Source of the DNA: Melieria omissa
Taxonomy: Eukaryota > Arthropoda > Insecta > Diptera > Ulidiidae
Assembly (NCBI GenBank): GCA_963971225.1
Contig: OZ020269.1
Location: forward strand, 24,714,963 to 24,778,962
DNA: 64,000 nt
Reading direction: 5' to 3'
The notes beneath the pieces are model-generated. The model made no database searches. It had not been told where the DNA came from and saw only the letters and a list, made by a program, of their open reading frames with translations. The translations under genes were made by a program, and so were the position numbers. This document shows positions 49,301 to 58,939 of the stretch, piece after piece (position 1 is the stretch's first letter; each line of letters opens with the position of its first letter).

Positions 49301-52300
49301 CCTAGCAGAGGAGAATGGACCGGTAGCGAGCTACCCTCCTAAAGCTACCGCTAAACTCTATCAATATCTACACTGACGGCTCCAAATTGGCGAACAATGT
49401 TGGCTGCGGGGTCTTCTGTAGCCAACTGAGTCTTCGTATCTCCTTCCGCCTGCCTGACCATTGTAGTGTCTTTTAGGCAGAAGAAATGGCCATTTATCAG
49501 ACTTTAATCTGGCTCATCCGCGAAATCCATATATATTCGGATAGTCAGGCAGCCATCAAGTCGTTCGCGGGGCGACCACCTCATCCAGGCTGGTCTTGAA
49601 CTGCCGAAAACCCCTGAACAACTTTCTTTTTTTCTCTTGTCGAAACGTCCATTACTACGACTTGTTGTTCCCTGTTAATATGCTTTAAATCTACCCAATT
49701 TCCGAAGAAACCTTGATAGATCCTGGGGTGCCAAGGAAGCAAGGTGGTCGCTTCTTAGCACATCAGTGCCAAATGTCTCAAACCTGATACGAGCAAACGC
49801 GGGGCAGAGACACAGGAAGTGTTCCGCCTTCTCAACGTCCTCCCCACAAGCAGGACATAGGGCACTGTCAGATATGCCTACCGTTTCCATGTGCTTTGCC
49901 CATAGGAAATGGCCCGTCATTAACCCGTCCATCTGCCTGCAGTCCCTTCTCCCTAGTGACAAAAGAAACTGTGAGCATTTGTCGGATATGACGGGAAGCA
50001 TAAGTTTCGTCCACCTGCAGCCGCTTTCAGCCTGCCATGATCGCTCCTGGGTCATAGTGACCCATTCGTTAACTGTGGCTTTGATGGCTGCAGATGGGAT
50101 GGACAGAACAGGCTCAGGGCCGACAATATCAGCCTTAGAGCCCATTCTGGCTAAGGAATCCGAGGTCTCGTTACCCGCAATTCCAGCGTGTCCCGGGACC
50201 CAGGTGAGCATCAGGCCTGAACAACTTAGCAAGAAGCTCCAACGCCTCATTACTCTGTGTGCCAGGGCACAGGAGCATTGTAAGCAACTGCGAAGCGGAC
50301 GAACTAGTCAGAGCATGTACATTGCTTGCTGAGGCCTCGTCCTTCCTCCCAGTGGGAGCTCCTATTGCATCGATTAAATTGATGGTCAGAAAATTCTACC
50401 AAAGGGTAGCGAATGAACTGTGGTCTGAGGAACAGACGTGACTGCATGTCTGTTCTATCGACTAACCTGGCCTTCCTATAAATTGAAACGGACTAAGGTT
50501 AAACAGCACAACGGTCTCGGTGCTCAAGGGTCACTGTCTTATGGGAAAGATTGCATACGGAGAGATTAAGATTGCAATCCAACGACTACTGTCGAGGATG
50601 CGGGTCCGAGGAGGAGGATTTCCTCCTTTCTCCACCTGGTGTTACATTAGCCAGAAAGTCTTCTTCTCGGCTTAGCTGTCTTTACTAGTCTAACCGAGCT
50701 ATAGCCTCTGAATATCAGAGATATAGCCAGATTCATAACGGAATCTTCTGGGTTCTCAGCGCTGTAAGGCGGAGTCGCGCCATCCACTGTGGTATCACAA
50801 TGAGCCATAAGATGTGCTTAGGTGAGCTTCTCACGTAGGAGGCTGCCATTCCAACCTAACCTAAGCTCCTATTGCATCGATTAAATTGATGGTCAGAAAA
50901 TTCTACCAAAGGGTAGCGAATGAACTGTGGTCTGAGGAACAGACGTGACTGCATGTCTGTTCTATCGACTAACCTGGCCTTCCTATAAATTGAAACGGAC
51001 TAAGGTTAAACAGCACAACGGTCTCGGTGCTCAAGGGTCACTGTCTTATGGGAAAGATTGCATACGGAGAGATTAAGATTGCAATCCAACGACTACTGTC
51101 GAGGATGCGGGTCCGAGGAGGAGGATTTCCTCCTTTCTCCACCTGGTGTTACATTAGCCAGAAAGTCTTCTTCTCGGCTTAGCTGTCTTTACTAGTCTAA
51201 CCGAGCTATAGCCTCTGAATATCAGAGATATAGCCAGATTCATAACGGAATCTTCTGGGTTCTCAGCGCTGTAAGGCGGAGTCGCGCCATCCACTGTGGT
51301 ATCACAATGAGCCATAAGATGTGCTTAGGTGAGCTTCTCACGTAGGAGGCTGCCATTCCAACCTAACCTAACCTAAGTATCCATTTATCTGAGCGCTCAT
51401 AATCGTTTGACTATCTATTTGCTTATAAGAGGTGCACCAGAATCATTATTGAAATCGAAGAAAACCCAAAACTGTTCAACTGTTAAAAGAAGAAATTCAT
51501 AGAAATCCACAAAAATGCCACCACGAAAAGCAATGCCAATTGAAATACGCCAGCAAGCAGCAGTCATGCTCCCACACCCCAAAAATGTTTATTATGCTCG
51601 AACAGTGAGAGCGTGTCGACAGCGAACGAGTCAAATACCAAAATGACACAATATCGAAAAAAAGCTACAAATGCAAATCGAAGTCATGCAATCGTCATGC
51701 CAACGTCAAGTGCTGACAGACAACAACCAGCAAAATTCACAACAACAACCAACAACGACGAAGTGCCACATGTGTCATGCAGCAATGTTGCGCCGTTGTG
51801 TTGGCCTAAAAGTGTCCAAACGGTTTTTGACCGCCAGCGTTCTAACAAATAAATCGCCTTTTGCTCAAGAAGCTAACAAATATGGCCAACACTACAACAA
51901 CAACAGCAAGCAACTGCATGGCATGTTTGAGCGTCTGCTGCAGCTATTGCAACGCGCAGCAATTCAGCCGATTCGTTGACTATGGTGTGCAGTGCATTCG
52001 CATCGTCTGCCTATCGCGTTCGTATGTTGGTGTGCCTGTCTGTTGCGCTGTCTGGCAGCTGCCCGCATATTCTTGACCCCCTTACGTTACCACTTTTGCC
52101 TTAATGAAATGAAATCAAGATCAGCGCCAACACGCTTCCAATATTTGCCATTGGAATTCTTAACTATTTGTGGCTCTGTGTGTGTGTGCGTTTGAATGGC
52201 TACAACTGTGTTGAATAATAAAATTTAATTTGGCGTCTGTTCTTGTGAAAAGCAAAGAATTTCAAATGTGCCACACGAAATGGCCAAAAATCAGATTATT

Positions 52301-55300
52301 CTAACTGCCAGTGAGAAGACACGCAAACGTAGACGTTTCGAAGCTTTACGGCCTTTCAACAATTCGTTTTTTCACACAACTCTTTAACTAAAGAAGTATT
52401 TTGAAGTTTTTTTTCATATTTTAAACCACAGCTGAAGGTTAGATTTGTTTAGGTTGAAATTATTGTGAAAGCATGGAAGTTTTCGACTTCCTTTTTATTT
52501 TTCTAGTTGTGAAGCAAAAAAATCTTGGCCTCTTATCTATAAAGCCTCTTACGCCAAGTCAACTCGATTCAAGTTCAAGGTTTCATATAATTTTGTATTC
52601 GTTATGTCAGATGTCGTTCAATTGTTGGCTTCAGTATTCAATTTTGATGCAAACGAAAGTTTCATTTCAGAGAGTGTTAAAGATTCAACAGGACACTGGG
52701 AGCTTGTAAACCGTAATTAATTTTGTATTTTTGGTACGAAAGAATGTTGCCGATCGCTGAATAAATCATTTAAATCGGTTCAGTAGTTTCCGAGATACCA
52801 TGTTTCATTGCTTATTTAACTACTACAATTCCATAGAAAATGGTCAGTTTTGTATGAAACCCCCTAAAGACTTGGAGATGGCGGTAAGTTATGTGTGGAA
52901 GAAATATTCGGAAGAGAAAATAAATGAGTTTCGGTCTTACATTTGACACATCTGGGAACAACCTGAAAGCAGTTGGAGCATGTTTTATAAAAACGATTAT
53001 TTTGTTAGAAACCCCAGTAAATATTGGAGATAAGGTATAAATATGTTTGAAAGAAATATTCAGTAAGGAAAACTAGTGAGGGTCAGTCATAGATTTGAAC
53101 CCTCTAAAAAAAACTGCTAAGCAACTTTAGATCACTTTGTTGAATATCCCAGCTTTTTGTGAACTTTGGTCTCGATGCGACGCCATTTACCGCCACTATA
53201 GCCTCACAATTTTTTGGCTCATGTACTATTTCACCAAATCGGAAAAAAAATTAGAGGTTCTTCAGCATCGAGAGCCCATTACTAAAAATCATCATACAAC
53301 ACTAAATCATGTCTACTGCCCAATGAAGAGACATTCTACAGACTGGAGGATTGGTACAAAACGTCTTGGGTAATATTTATGCTGTCTTGCACTTTTTGTA
53401 CTAAATTCCACTGCTTGCACCAGGAAAAGACTTGAATTGCTACACTCAACGTTATCCTTATCCCTGTTGCTCCCAATTTCATAGAGAAGAAGCCATCTCA
53501 GTGTATAATCTCAACAACCCTTTCAATTTGTGCCTAAGCGAGGTTTCAAGTTCATTTCTTGCAGCAGGAAAAGACTACACTAAATGTAATCCTTATCCTT
53601 GTTGTTCCCAATGTCGTAAAGGATGAACCATCCCAGTGTGTAATTTCAACAGCCCTTTCACTTTGTGCTTAAGCGAGGTTTCAAAAGAAAACTACCGCTC
53701 CAACTTTATCTAATCTAACCTAAATCTCTTACTCAACATATCTAACTGTTTTTATGACTTACCAATATTTTGTGTATACATCGAATCTTTCGCGCAAATC
53801 TATGAAGCATTTGGCTATTTTGACCGGATCCATACCAGAGTTGATTAGCTGCTTGAGCAGGGTGGAATTGAACTCGTAAATCTCTTCAATGTTGGAGAAG
53901 AGCACTTGTAGTTCATTGCAGCTCAGGCAAGCACGTTCTTTCCAATCCAATAGATAACTATGCAAAGAACACAGATTTCCAAATAAGTAACTAAAGAAAT
54001 TGCTCGCTTAAAACTCGTCTCCACTTACCCCCTTATGACTTGTCCCAAGTCCTCGACATAACTGCGTTCGGAGTCCACAATTTCCAAGCAAGAGCGCTCG
54101 AACACGCTCATACCTCTATGCGGATCCATTAGTTCGTTTTCGCTCTGATCGGCCAAGCTTTCAACGCTCGCCAAGTACGATGTGGCCAATTTACCGTTCA
54201 GCTGATCCGAGCCCGAACTGGAACTCGAAGAAGTTGAACAAATCGACGAAGACGATAGAGGCCGATGTTTGAGTTTGGCAATTTCGGGCAACATGGGACC
54301 CTTGCGCGACTCTTTTGGCGAAAATTTCGACTTGATATCGGTGAGACGATCTAAACTCTCTGCTGATATTTTGCTCGCCTCCTCCAGATCGGCCAGCTGC
54401 TCGGCTGTGGGCAACTTAATGGGCACTGCGCCGCCCAAAGTGTTGGCCTTGGTGGCCAAGCTTTTTGAACGCGCATAAGTCAGCAACGGCGAACCGGCCA
54501 CTGTCGATGCGCAAGCGGCCGACGAGCTGCGCACCAGTGGCTTACAGATCAGCGGTTTGTTGATGGATTCGATTAGTTCGGCAGAGCTGCGCACCGGTGC
54601 TTTAGAGATCAGCGGCTCGTTGATGGCTTCGACTATGTGCGCAGGCGCCAGTTCATTATCGGAGCCATTCATATCGTCCTCGTTCAGCGACAGCTGCTGC
54701 AGATCCTGCGTCAACAATTTATAGTTGACGGTTTCGACAATTTCGCAGGGGCTCAACGGTTCGCTGGCAACAACGAATTCCTTATTGAGCGGCGGCATTT
54801 CGTCGTCAATTTTTTCTGCAATGGGGCTGCTGGGGCTGGCTGTACTATCGGAGCCTTCGTTGCTGGCGGCTGCGGATATCATTTGTGTGGTGGCGGCCAG
54901 CTGTGCCATTTCGATTAGTTCTATGCCGTCCAGTTGCTCATAGCTTTGCGATGTGAACGGGCACGCGTGAACGCTATCAAAGTTGAAAGCGGAGAGCCGT
55001 GCAGCCGAGCCGGCGTTCGTGGGCGTTTTTTCGCCGTCCACACAGCTCCCGGGTATGTTGACCACGGCGGGCGTGGGCGGTTTCTTTACAAATCGCTTCT
55101 TCTCGCAATGGGCGAAATTCAACGCGTCCAGATACTCGGAGCTGGAGTCGAACGTCTCCACCAGCTCGTTGCCCGACTGCGTCAGCTTGCCGGTGACCTT
55201 GGACAGCGGTATGCAGGAGAGTTTCACTTTGTGAAAGAACGGCGTGGACGTTGTGGGCGTTGCGGGCTTTTTGTTGTAGATGCGATGCGACAGTACGGGA

Positions 55301-56117
55301 CTCAAGACGGGACTCTGTAGATGAGAGGGCGGCGGCTGTTGCTGCAATGCGTCAATGTCGACACTGTCCACTGGCTCGGCGTCCGAGTGGGTGATGATGC
55401 GCTGCACGTTGGCGGACAGCACGCGTATGTTGTTGCGATGCTTGCTGCCGCTGACGGGTGTGTGTTCGCGCGAACGCTGGCTGGTGTTGTTGCTGCTGTT
55501 GCCGTTGCTACTGTTGTTGCTGTTGAGGCTGCTGTTGCTCGTTCGGCTGGTGGGCGACAGCGACGACAAGTTCGACTGACTGCGTGCGGGACTGCTGAAA
55601 CTGACGCCGTCGCCAGTGTCCGTCGTCTCCTCTATGGAGAGTTTTTGTTGGAGCAGCGCTGCTGACTGTGGCCCACTGGACAATGCAGCGAGCGCATCGT
55701 TTGGCTTATCAGCGTTCGGACGGCAGTAGCGGCTGTTGCTATCTGTATACTCGTTGCCGTTACTGTTGTTGTTGTTGTTGCTATCGGGTGGCTGAGTATA
55801 GTCGCCGCTTGGCTTATCGTCGGAGCTGCAGCTGGAGTGACGGCTGCTTTGGTTGCTGATGGTCGATGTGTCGCTGATGTTTCCACAACCGTTATGCGGT
55901 TCGCTGCTGGTGTGGTTGTTGTTGTGGCTGTGGCTGTGATCGCTGCTGCTGTTATGACTGGAGGTGTTGTTGTGGTTGCTGCTGCTGTTGTTGTTATTTG
56001 TGCTGCTATTGCCGCTGCTGCTGTTGTTGTTGCTGTCACTGTTGAAACTCGCATCCAGCGTGCTCGTCAAAGTGTCGTAGATGCCCAGCAGCGAAGGTGC
56101 CAGTTCGGTGGAACTAC
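41034..56117 (-). CDS. PLEKHG-type Rho guanine-nucleotide exchange factor (DH-PH), 5' end missing
   Basis: Seven exons join in frame: 56117-54029, 53957-53763, 48632-48467, 48373-48220, 48138-47996, 47915-47699 and 43300-41034. Numbered from the first full codon, the 1742-residue product has four parts. A long Ser/Asn/Gly-rich N-terminal region with homopeptide runs comes first. A DH domain (about 675-865) follows, starting at EIVDSERSYVEDL and ending after the signature LLKPVQRILKYHLLLD (801-816). A PH domain spans about 868-980, with FLFSTMLIITK and KRLWAQHIKGVILE. A 750-residue disordered C-terminal tail ends in a proline-rich stretch (about 1667-1685). In this family the DH domain catalyses GDP release from Rho GTPases and the PH domain aids membrane placement. 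Introns 2 and 6 are large and carry transposons. No in-frame ATG precedes the DH-containing exon, so the start lies upstream. Drosophila has two PLEKHG-like genes and I cannot decide which is the orthologue. Confidence 0.93.
43301..44164 (-). other. RhoGEF intron 6, proximal part
   Basis: Contains GT microsatellites (about 43468-43505 and 43662-43684). No coding content. Confidence 0.6.
44165..45060 (+). pseudogene. LINE 3' remnant with RNase H domain (I/R1-like)
   Basis: Broken frames together give an RNase H fold: YTDGSKMEGGKGAGIF (first acidic residue), FQAEVFAINE (Glu) and MSDSRATIKAL (second Asp). After a frame change comes HWVSSHCGLDGNEEAEKLVK, where the usual final Asp appears as Glu. 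A Cys-containing knuckle (CRFCMEDYE, near 44865) and a short C-terminus follow, ending near 45040. At least three frame changes and stops show decay. It lies antisense to the RhoGEF gene inside intron 6. No target duplication was found. Confidence 0.8.
45061..45354. other. Intron 6 spacer
   Basis: Probably residual LINE 3' region then unique AT-rich sequence. Nothing else seen. Confidence 0.4.
45355..45817. mobile_element. piggyBac-like MITE, copy 2 (TTAA-flanked)
   Basis: The 455-bp element (45359-45813) starts CACTAGAAAGACC and ends GGTCTTTCTAGAG (one change), with TTAA on both sides. Its right-hand 100 bp matches copy 1 ('ccgatgtgtacttttc', 'agatatcagca', 'tgtaggtatggaaaacttg'). The extra length holds an internal near-duplication of a 'ttttgcttta.tgacttttatt' segment (about 45555-45680). 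Confidence 0.85.
45818..47698. other. RhoGEF intron 6, distal part
   Basis: No gene or element recognised. Short open frames (45799-46071 and 47216-47419) have no domain. Confidence 0.45.
47699..47915 (-). CDS. RhoGEF exon 6 (C-terminal half of PH domain)
   Basis: Acceptor CAG at 47916-47918, donor GTACGT at 47698. It reads QNNLMLNEHLPGEPTSFYVI at the start and contains KNRDQKRLWAQHIKGVILE, the C-terminal helix region of the PH domain, ending KLGDEE plus one base of a split Asp codon. Confidence 0.93.
47996..48138 (-). CDS. RhoGEF exon 5 (N-terminal half of PH domain)
   Basis: Acceptor TATAG at about 48139, donor GTAAG at 47995. It encodes LTVLGELRQEGLLVEHNKPR and then the strands MVFLFSTMLIITKPKEDSRL up to KSYIH. 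Two leading bases complete a split Glu codon, and it ends in phase 0. Confidence 0.93.
48220..48373 (-). CDS. RhoGEF exon 4 (C-terminal DH helix and DH-PH linker)
   Basis: Strong acceptor (pyrimidine run then TTGCAG), donor GTGCGT at 48219. It encodes NLRKHCDVKEALQAYEIMRQ, VARNIDQVKRKLEQQSRVKE and LSGILDGWLGP, the last DH helix and the linker to the PH domain. Confidence 0.93.
48467..48632 (-). CDS. RhoGEF exon 3 (DH core, CR3 signature)
   Basis: Acceptor CTCTCCCCTTTACAG, donor GTAAGT at 48466. Its first base completes the Cys of KYC, followed by TSYPEAISLLTKLL. It contains the most conserved DH segment, LLKPVQRILKYHLLLD, which in Dbl proteins contacts the GTPase switch regions. Confidence 0.95.
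48633..48953 (-). other. RhoGEF intron 2, 3' part
   Basis: Unique AT-rich intronic sequence next to the exon 3 acceptor. Nothing else seen. Confidence 0.5.
49625..50215 (-). mobile_element. 5'-truncated LINE fragment nested in the larger LINE
   Basis: Flanked by a perfect 12-bp duplication CCTGAACAACTT (49613-49624 and 50216-50227). The minus strand encodes the RNase H C-terminus (LTWVPGHAGIAGNETSDSLA) and then a linker. Next is a Cys/His knuckle (CPACGEDVEKAEHFLCLCPA) and the C-terminus ending FLRKLGRFKAY at 49675. A purine-rich tail (GAGAAAAAAAGA-like) abuts the duplication. The frame is intact over about 190 codons, so this insertion is young relative to its host. Its knuckle and tail differ from the host LINE, indicating another lineage. 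Confidence 0.88.
50357..51370. repeat. 507-bp tandem duplication of the LINE 3' end
   Basis: The segment starting AGCTCCTATTGCATCG at 50357 recurs at 50864, and I see no difference between copies by eye. Both contain the end of the RNase H frame, a Cys knuckle remnant and the CCTAA tail. Recombination or slippage between CCTAA tails and a nearby CTAA/AGCT word is a plausible origin. Confidence 0.92.
51387..52837. other. RhoGEF intron 2, middle part
   Basis: No gene supported. The CAA-rich frames at 51613-52076 are compositional. GT microsatellite near 52172-52192. Confidence 0.45.
52838..53130. repeat. Dispersed repeat, sibling of 38478-38650, internally duplicated
   Basis: Matches 38478-38650 in its middle. 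It also repeats itself about 140-150 bp apart ('gaaacccc..taaa.a.ttggaga', 'gaaagaaatattc.g'). Confidence 0.55.
53415..53690. repeat. 144-bp tandem duplication (two units)
   Basis: 'aggaaaagac' starts at 53422 and 53566. Each is followed by a 'ccttatcc.tgttg.tcccaat' phrase, 'tcagtgt.taat.tcaaca' and 'gcgaggtttcaa'. Located in intron 2, non-coding. Confidence 0.75.
53763..53957 (-). CDS. RhoGEF exon 2 (DH CR1-CR2 region)
   Basis: Acceptor TTTGCATAG, donor GTAAGT at 53762. It encodes YLLDWKERACLSCNELQVLF, SNIEEIYEFNSTLLKQLINS and a run through IAKCFIDLRERFDVYTKY, the middle DH helices. It is separated from exon 1 by a 71-bp intron and from exon 3 by a 5.1-kb intron. Confidence 0.94.
54029..56117 (-). 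CDS. RhoGEF exon 1 as seen (N-terminal low-complexity region and DH start)
   Basis: About 695 codons. The 5' part is Ser/Asn/His-rich with long runs, typical of disordered fly proteins. Later it becomes more ordered-looking Ser/Pro/Glu sequence, and it ends in FERSCLEIVDSERSYVEDLG, the start of the DH domain. The donor is GTAAGT at 54028. The proposed acceptor is TTGCAG ending at 56118; its pyrimidine tract is weak and further upstream. The frame stays open past 56117 to a GTG at 56145 but has no ATG, so splicing from an upstream exon is required. Confidence 0.85.
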
Positions 56118-57789
56118 CTGCAACATGGCCAACAGGATCGCGCACAGCAACAACATGAAAGCAAAAGAAAAAGAGAAGAAAAAAAATACTTGGTTAGTTT
56201 GGCAGTCGAACAGTCGGCGATTTGCATGTTCACAATTGTGCGCGGCGTGTGTGGGTAGTAGTGGCTTGCAACATGCCACAAATGCACACAGGCGCCTTGC
56301 GACAGCGACCAACAACGTGCTGGAATTTCATGTGAATGCGGCTTTTAGTCAAGCAACAACAAAAACAACAATGACAACAACAACGAATAGCGACAAGAGC
56401 AGCAAATCAACTTGCAACATTGGCATACACTGAGCTTGGCTGTTGTTGCTGGTTGATGTTCTTGTTTTTGTGGCACTGTTGTAGTTGTTGTTGTTGGACA
56501 TGGTGCACATTCGGCGTTGATTGGCGCAACGACGTAATTTTATGGTATTTGCCATAATTTTCTTGCGTAAAAAGATTTGTGGCAATAATTTAGGCCTGTT
56601 GCACGTTCACTGATGTATTGAGTTGTTTGGCCGTAGGGCACTTTACACACACACACACACATACACATTGACAAACACGCAATCCATAGAAGTATGCAGC
56701 AGCTGTGAAGCGCGCACTGCAAAATGCCAACCGTCCATCAGTCAGTTGGTTGCACGATCCGACAAACGGCCGACACGCAGCGAGATAAATAGACAAGACG
56801 CAAAACTAGGTTGCACTGACATGCAACAACAATTACATGCGCTAAGTGGGTAAAAAATGAGACGCAGGTAAGCAAAATTAATCGACGGCCATGCTTTGCG
56901 TCCGAAGCGTCCAATTAATCAAACTATCTCAACAGCTCAACAGCGATGCGGCGACGCGCCAACGCTGACTTAAACGGCACATCGACAGCTGCCAGCGCAC
57001 AGAACCTGTGTGCGTCTGTGTGTGTTTGTGCATATGGCTTGGCTTATGCATGCAACTTGAATCAATAATAATAACAAATTGTTGTTGTTGCTGTGGCATT
57101 GGCATTGGCATTGCCCAATCGCCATTGACAGCCTCCAATCAGCCGCACATCCTTGTGGCTGCCAACGCGCACAGAACGAGCAACTAACTGCGATTTGAAT
57201 ATCGAGCAATCGTTAGCCTTGAGCAGTCACCGAGCAGTGAAGAAGCGTAGCCGAGTGCAATGCCACATAACTTTGAATCGCGGGAATGGTCCGAGAAGCA
57301 ACGCACACCAGCCAGCAAGGGACTTGGTTGCGCGTTTGCTGGCGGCACTGAGGCGCCACAAATGTAATTTGAAACGCTCGAAATGCGCAGCATTTACGCG
57401 CAATTTAACCGAACGCAAGCGCAGCGTTTGCCATGTTTGCCAGCCAACCACAAATGCCCGACTTGAGCTGGATCGACGATTTATCTATAAGTGCGAGTAT
57501 GCATTGCTGCCGATGTGTGATGTGTTTGCTGCTTGCAAAATCATTTTTCATACGACTTGAGCTACAAATTATAATCTGATCGTTAGGTTGCTTCTTTGCT
57601 GAAAGTTTCATTAGTGACTTCAAATTGGCTGAAGTAAAGAAAAAATATGGAAAATTCCTCAAAAGAAAAGAAGTGAGAAAAAAAGTTAATTGAGAATAAT
57701 TTCAATTGGTCCGCGTTCGAGTAAAAGAAAAAACTTTTATCATTATGATTACACTGATCAACAGCAAAAGGGCTTTTCTGGGTTTGACA
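56118..57789. other. Region upstream of the visible RhoGEF exon
   Basis: Presumably intron and/or promoter of the RhoGEF gene. Contains CA microsatellites (about 56645-56665) and a GC-richer patch at 57100-57450. No second gene supported. A tentative first coding exon is listed separately. Confidence 0.4.
56429..56555 (-). CDS. Tentative first coding exon of the RhoGEF gene
   Basis: An ATG at 56555 opens a frame of about 42 codons starting MANTIKLRRCANQRR and becoming Asn/Ser/Thr-rich like the start of the next exon. A GTATGC donor at 56428-56423 would leave one extra base. That base pairs in phase with the two-base start of the exon at 56117, forming a Cys codon. An in-frame upstream ATG (56585) exists. 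The donor context is weak and phase agreement could be chance (one in three), so this is only a candidate. Confidence 0.25.
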
Positions 57790-58276
57790 GCAGTTTTAGG
57801 GTAATTAGGGAGCGTTGATTTCCAATCCGCAAACCGTTTTTAAAACTTAGTTTGCGTTTTCGCAAAATATGGCCGTGTCACTTTTTCAGATTTCCCCTAA
57901 CTTTTTTCACGTTTGCGATTGTAATTTCTAAATTAATAAACCGGTTGACATGATTTTCACTTTGTGGCATTTACAACACCTCACGGCGTTTTTCCAATGT
58001 AATTTATTTTTATAAGTTTTAAGAATCCGCGGCAATTGGACTTTAAAGTCGGGATATATGGAATTTCATGGCGTTTTTTTTAATGTTGAAAAACATGAAC
58101 ATTTTTGGTAAATCAACTAACGAGTTGGGTGTTAAATGAAAGCGGAAACATCAAGTCATACAACACAGTCAAATTAATTGGTGTGGTTCCCATTCTCATC
58201 GAAGTAATAGCAAAAATGTATCATAGTCATTTTCATCATTTTTCATACTTTTTCCTTAAAAAATTAAGGGCCTCGC
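57790..58276. repeat. Solitary arm of the foldback family
   Basis: Collinear with an arm of the 13302-14423 element. Shared phrases include 'taatt(a/t)ggg(a/t)gcg(t/c)tgatt', 'gacatgatttt', 'ttataagt', 'gccgcgg/atccgcgg', 'caatacaacacag/catacaacacag' and 'tttttccttaaaaaatta(g)ggg'. The second arm is absent on either side. It is either a half-element or a differently organised relative. Confidence 0.75.
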
Positions 58277-58939
58277 TGTCCACGTGAAGAAGGTAAGAAT
58301 TACATGAATAGCACAAATGTGCTTTTCGCAGGCAATTGCAAAATCTTCTATTAGAAAAGATTCCAGAAAACCGCAGTTTAGATTCGTTAAACTCTCCCTT
58401 CCTCCATTTATTTGAAATGTGTGTTGCAACACATATTGAAAACAGTGTTTAAAAGTGGTATTACAATGAGCCTCTTAGGCCTCCGGGTGTGTCTCATACA
58501 GAGGCAGCCACTACAACCTACCCAAACAAATTACGGTACACGGAATGGTATTAGAAATTAAGATTATTCAGGGCAGCTTGAAAGGTGCAATTGGGCAGCG
58601 ATTCTGGGACAATTGTTAACTTAAATCGAGAAACTTCGAGAAACTCAATGCAAAGGCATTGAGTTAGTTCTGGAATAATATAAAGATTAGAAATAAGGTT
58701 TTGAGTGATAAAGTTATGGCCACTTGACTTTAACCTATCAAGGTTATAGGTGAAAATGGGGAAATTCTTTTCAAGAAGCTATCGAACTATCTCTGATGTG
58801 CGTAGTGTGCTGAAACTTCATGTCGACGTGAAAGGATTCTACTGCAGAAAATGATTGCAATGGCCAACATTTGAAATGTTGACTTCGTAATTTTCGATGA
58901 CGATTTTTACATTCTGTGCAATGAAAAGGTCAAAGTGCA
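58277..58939. other. Spacer with a short LINE tail fragment
   Basis: At 58440-58515 a phrase ('attacaatgagcc', 'gtgtctcatacagaggcagccac', 'acaacctacccaa') resembles the 3' region of the LINE ending at 51373. It is probably a small plus-strand LINE 3' end. The rest is unremarkable. Confidence 0.45.

Larger units (their letters stand above)
48967..51373 (+). mobile_element. 5'-truncated I/R1-like LINE with nested insertion and tail duplication
   Basis: Bounded by a 13-bp direct repeat TAAGTATCCATTT (48954-48966 and 51374-51386). The plus-strand content starts with a post-reverse-transcriptase linker (TGALRTTPTKALVTPLHWL, near 49048). RNase H begins at YTDGSKLANNVGCGVF (near 49365). After an interrupting insertion (49625-50215) the RNase H C-terminus resumes (VPGHRSIVSNCEADELVRA, near 50256). 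A broken Cys knuckle and a 3' region follow, ending in CCAACCTAACCTAA. The last 507 bp are tandemly duplicated. The copy has several stops, so it is inactive. It lies antisense within RhoGEF intron 2. Confidence 0.85.

Noticed and set aside
54637..56054. Long frames opposite or overlapping the first visible RhoGEF exon
   Set aside because: Homopeptide shadows (poly-Thr, poly-Val, poly-Leu) of the Asn/Ser repeats in the true frame.
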